Below, one piece after another: positions 5,753 to 6,947 of a DNA stretch of 6,947 nucleotides. Numbering within the stretch: position 1 is the stretch's first letter; the number at the start of each line of letters is the position of its first letter. Origin of the DNA: Planctomycetaceae bacterium (GTDB lineage Bacteria; Planctomycetota; Planctomycetia; Planctomycetales; Planctomycetaceae); assembly GCA_016795125.1 (NCBI GenBank), contig JAEUIG010000448.1, positions 1 to 6,947 of the forward strand, written 5' to 3'. Under the pieces are notes generated by a model. The model was not told where the DNA came from, ran no database searches, and worked only from the letters and a program-made list of their open reading frames with translations. A program made the position numbers and the translations under genes.

Positions 5753-5820
5753 AAGGAACGAGTTCCCTCGTTCCCAACCTCCAGGTTGGGAACGCACTCG
5801 CCGCGAAGCTCTGCTTCGCG
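5748..5820. repeat. Cluster of three REP-like hairpins
   Basis: There are three back-to-back inverted repeats. GAGGGAA (5748-5754) pairs with TTCCCTC (5763-5769). CGTTCCCAACCT (5769-5780) pairs perfectly with AGGTTGGGAACG (5783-5794), a 12-bp stem with only two bases between. CGCGAAGC (5802-5809) pairs with GCTTCGCG (5813-5820). The GTTCCCAA..TTGGGAAC and CGAAGC..GCTTCG palindromes resemble, from memory, dispersed repeats found many times in planctomycete genomes. Here they follow the protease fusion gene and precede the membrane-protein gene, so they may also end or stabilise the upstream transcript. Confidence 0.75.
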
Positions 5821-5863
5821 TGTCTCGCTGCCAGACGAATGTGGACGCGGCAACGTGGAGTGC

Positions 5864-5868
5864 AGGAG
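5864..5868 (+). promoter_or_regulatory. Shine-Dalgarno site deciding the start of the three-helix membrane protein
   Basis: AGGAG lies eight bases before ATG 5877. This is the best ribosome site in the window and rules in favour of this ATG over the in-frame GTG at 5820, which lies in the last base of a hairpin repeat. Confidence 0.7.
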
Positions 5869-5876
5869 CGGCGAGG

Positions 5877-6263
5877 ATGGAAGTGACCTTCACTGATCGC
5901 ATCCGACGCACGCTGGCAGCCCATTGGTTCTGTCTTGTCCCGCTGCTTCCGTTCGTGGCGATGTTTACTCTGCATCGTCTCCTCGGACTCTCTGACGAGA
6001 TCGGCGGACACCTGGTCGGACAACGACCAGCCTCTACGATCGAGATCGTCTACAATTACTTGATGGTGGCTGCGTTCTACTTGGGAGTCCAAGGTTATGT
6101 CGTCTTCGCCGCTGCTCGTGCGGTTATTGACTTCAAGGGAGGAATGCCGCAGCGGTCTGAGACTCGACCGCCCAGCGCTGTTCTCGCGATCGCCGTATTT
6201 GTTGTGAAGCTCGCACTGCTGGGCGTGTGCTGGTATGCGTTTCTCATCGCATCCGAGCGCTGA
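5877..6263 (+). CDS. Small three-helix membrane protein, family not recognised
   Basis: This 128-aa protein has three hydrophobic segments at about 16-37 (HWFCLVPLLPFVAMFTLHRLL), 57-80 (IVYNYLMVAAFYLGVQGYVVF) and 100-123 (SAVLAIAVFVVKLALLGVCW). A short basic N-terminus (TDRIRR) precedes the first, and a polar loop of about 20 residues with several charges (DFKGGMPQRSETRPP) lies between helices 2 and 3. It is therefore an integral inner-membrane protein. No catalytic motif or known family could be recognised, and no function is offered. The start is set by AGGAG at 5864-5868. The gene sits between inverted (AGGAGCAR)4 arms, its stop only 8 bp before the right arm, and its upstream region holds three hairpins. 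Sampled lines are about 58 % GC, lower than the protease gene before it. It may be an accessory cargo gene or simply a lineage-specific protein. Confidence 0.7.
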   Translation: MEVTFTDRIRRTLAAHWFCLVPLLPFVAMFTLHRLLGLSDEIGGHLVGQRPASTIEIVYNYLMVAAFYLGVQGYVVFAAARAVIDFKGGMPQRSETRPPSAVLAIAVFVVKLALLGVCWYAFLIASER

Positions 6264-6271
6264 CCGGTTTC

Positions 6272-6307
6272 CCCTCTGCTCCTTTGTTCCTCTGCCACTT
6301 TGCTCCT
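6272..6307 (-). repeat. Right arm of (AGGAGCAR)4 inverted repeat
   Basis: On the minus strand this reads AGGAGCAA, AGTGGCAG, AGGAACAA, AGGAGCAG, AGGG. It is the left arm (5717-5752) with three changes, so the 8-bp period and the AA/AG alternation are kept. It starts 8 bp after the membrane-protein stop and ends 6 bp before the GTPase start codon, filling almost the whole gap. Confidence 0.85.
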
Positions 6308-6313
6308 CCCCGC

Positions 6314-6947
6314 ATGCCCGCCAACCTTACTCCGCAGTACTCGAAAGCCGAAGAAGCGTACCGCCGCGCGCAAACGGCGCAGGAACGGGTCGACTGTCTC
6401 GAGCAGATGCTCACGCTGATCCCCAAGCATAAGGGGACCGAGAAGCTGCAGGCCGATCTGAAGACGCGGCTCAAGGAGGCTCGTGAAGACGTTCAGGTTG
6501 AGAAGTCCGCGCCGAAGGCGGCCAAGAGCTATCGCATCCCGCGACAGGGGGCCGGCACCGTGATCGTCGTCGGGGCTCCAAACTCCGGCAAGAGCCGCGT
6601 CCTGAAAGAGTTGACCAATGCGCAGCCGGAAGTTGCCCCGTACCCGTTCACGACGCGCGAGCCGCTCCCCGGGATGATGACGTGGGAGGACGTGCATGTG
6701 CAGCTCATCGATACGCCGCCGATTACCGAGCATCATATCGAGCCGTACCTGACCGGCTTCGTCCGCTCTGCCGATGCCGTGCTGCTGTGCTTCGACGGCA
6801 GCTCCGATGATGCTCCGGAGCAGACGGCCGCCGTGCTCCAGCAGTTCCAATCGAGGAAAACCAGGCTTGATGCGGCGACGGGCTTCGATGACGAGGACTT
6901 GTCGATCGTCCACGTCCGCACGCTGCTGGTCGTGACGCGCGGCGACG
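6314..6947 (+). CDS. DRG/OBG-type GTPase, N-terminal part (cut by window end)
   Basis: The frame is open from ATG 6314 to the window edge (211 codons plus one base). The N-terminal helical region (about 7-62) contains the DRG-type phrase 'IPKHKGTEKLQADLKTRL' seen in developmentally-regulated GTP-binding proteins and their bacterial relatives. G1/P-loop is G87-A-P-N-S-G-K-S94, G2 is in 'PFTTREPLPG' (T113/T114), G3 is D133-T-P-P136 where most relatives have DTPG, and 'LLVVTRGD' (T208-D211) at the edge would be G4, with R in place of the K of NKxD/TKxD. Relatives carry a C-terminal TGS domain that binds RNA or ribosomes; it would lie outside the window. Expected role: cytoplasmic GTP-hydrolysing factor acting with ribosomes. 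No Shine-Dalgarno site is seen; the leader is pyrimidine-rich because the right (AGGAGCAR)4 arm ends 6 bp before the start. The gene is missed if only closed frames are considered. Confidence 0.87.
   Translation, partial: MPANLTPQYSKAEEAYRRAQTAQERVDCLEQMLTLIPKHKGTEKLQADLKTRLKEAREDVQVEKSAPKAAKSYRIPRQGAGTVIVVGAPNSGKSRVLKELTNAQPEVAPYPFTTREPLPGMMTWEDVHVQLIDTPPITEHHIEPYLTGFVRSADAVLLCFDGSSDDAPEQTAAVLQQFQSRKTRLDAATGFDDEDLSIVHVRTLLVVTRGD

Noticed and set aside
6095..6913. Minus-strand open frame over the membrane-protein and GTPase genes
   Set aside because: It is antisense to the GTPase P-loop gene, crosses a repeat arm and has no recognisable domain.

Overview
The window looks like chromosomal DNA from a planctomycete, probably a Planctomycetaceae-type lineage. 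This is inferred from several things together: high GC in most genes (65-73 % in the sampled 60-base lines of the redoxin and protease genes), weak or absent Shine-Dalgarno sites at several starts, a DRG-like GTPase, a secreted HtrA/lectin-like/SirB1 fusion protein, a GxxExxY nuclease bracketed by CACGGAG repeats, and short dispersed-type repeats that I recall from planctomycete intergenic DNA. No rRNA or tRNA gene and no CRISPR array was seen, so the assignment is not certain.

Layout from left to right. Positions 1-287 hold the C-terminal end of a class V (SufS/IscS-fold) aminotransferase. Positions 321-783 are a compact module: a 29-bp inverted repeat made of CACGGAG units on each side of a 124-aa GxxExxY protein (PD-(D/E)XK nuclease fold). 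Next, 17 bp further on, comes a membrane-anchored redoxin-like protein without a peroxidatic cysteine (801-1418). It converges on a minus-strand gene for a heme-copper oxidase subunit III-like membrane protein (1484-2092). Upstream of that, also on the minus strand, is a WG-repeat protein (2298-3293). It is divergent from a 744-aa exported three-part protein (3470-5704) that joins an HtrA-like serine protease, a ConA-like/DUF1080-type domain and a SirB1-type transglutaminase-like domain. Then follow REP-like hairpins and a three-helix membrane protein (5877-6263). This region is bracketed by a second, unrelated inverted pair of arms with an 8-bp period, (AGGAGCAR)4. The window ends inside a DRG/OBG-type GTPase gene (6314 to the edge).

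No stretch longer than about 205 bp lacks a gene. The gaps are 288-375, 1419-1483, 2093-2297, 3294-3469, 5705-5876 and 6264-6313, and most hold repeats or palindromes described below. The genes do not form one pathway; this is a mixed block of housekeeping and envelope functions.

The most interesting signal is the parallel build of the two repeat-bracketed modules (321-783 and 5717-6307). In both, purine-rich units of about 8 bp form a left arm, a small gene follows, and the same units reappear inverted a few bases after its stop codon and just before the next gene's start codon.
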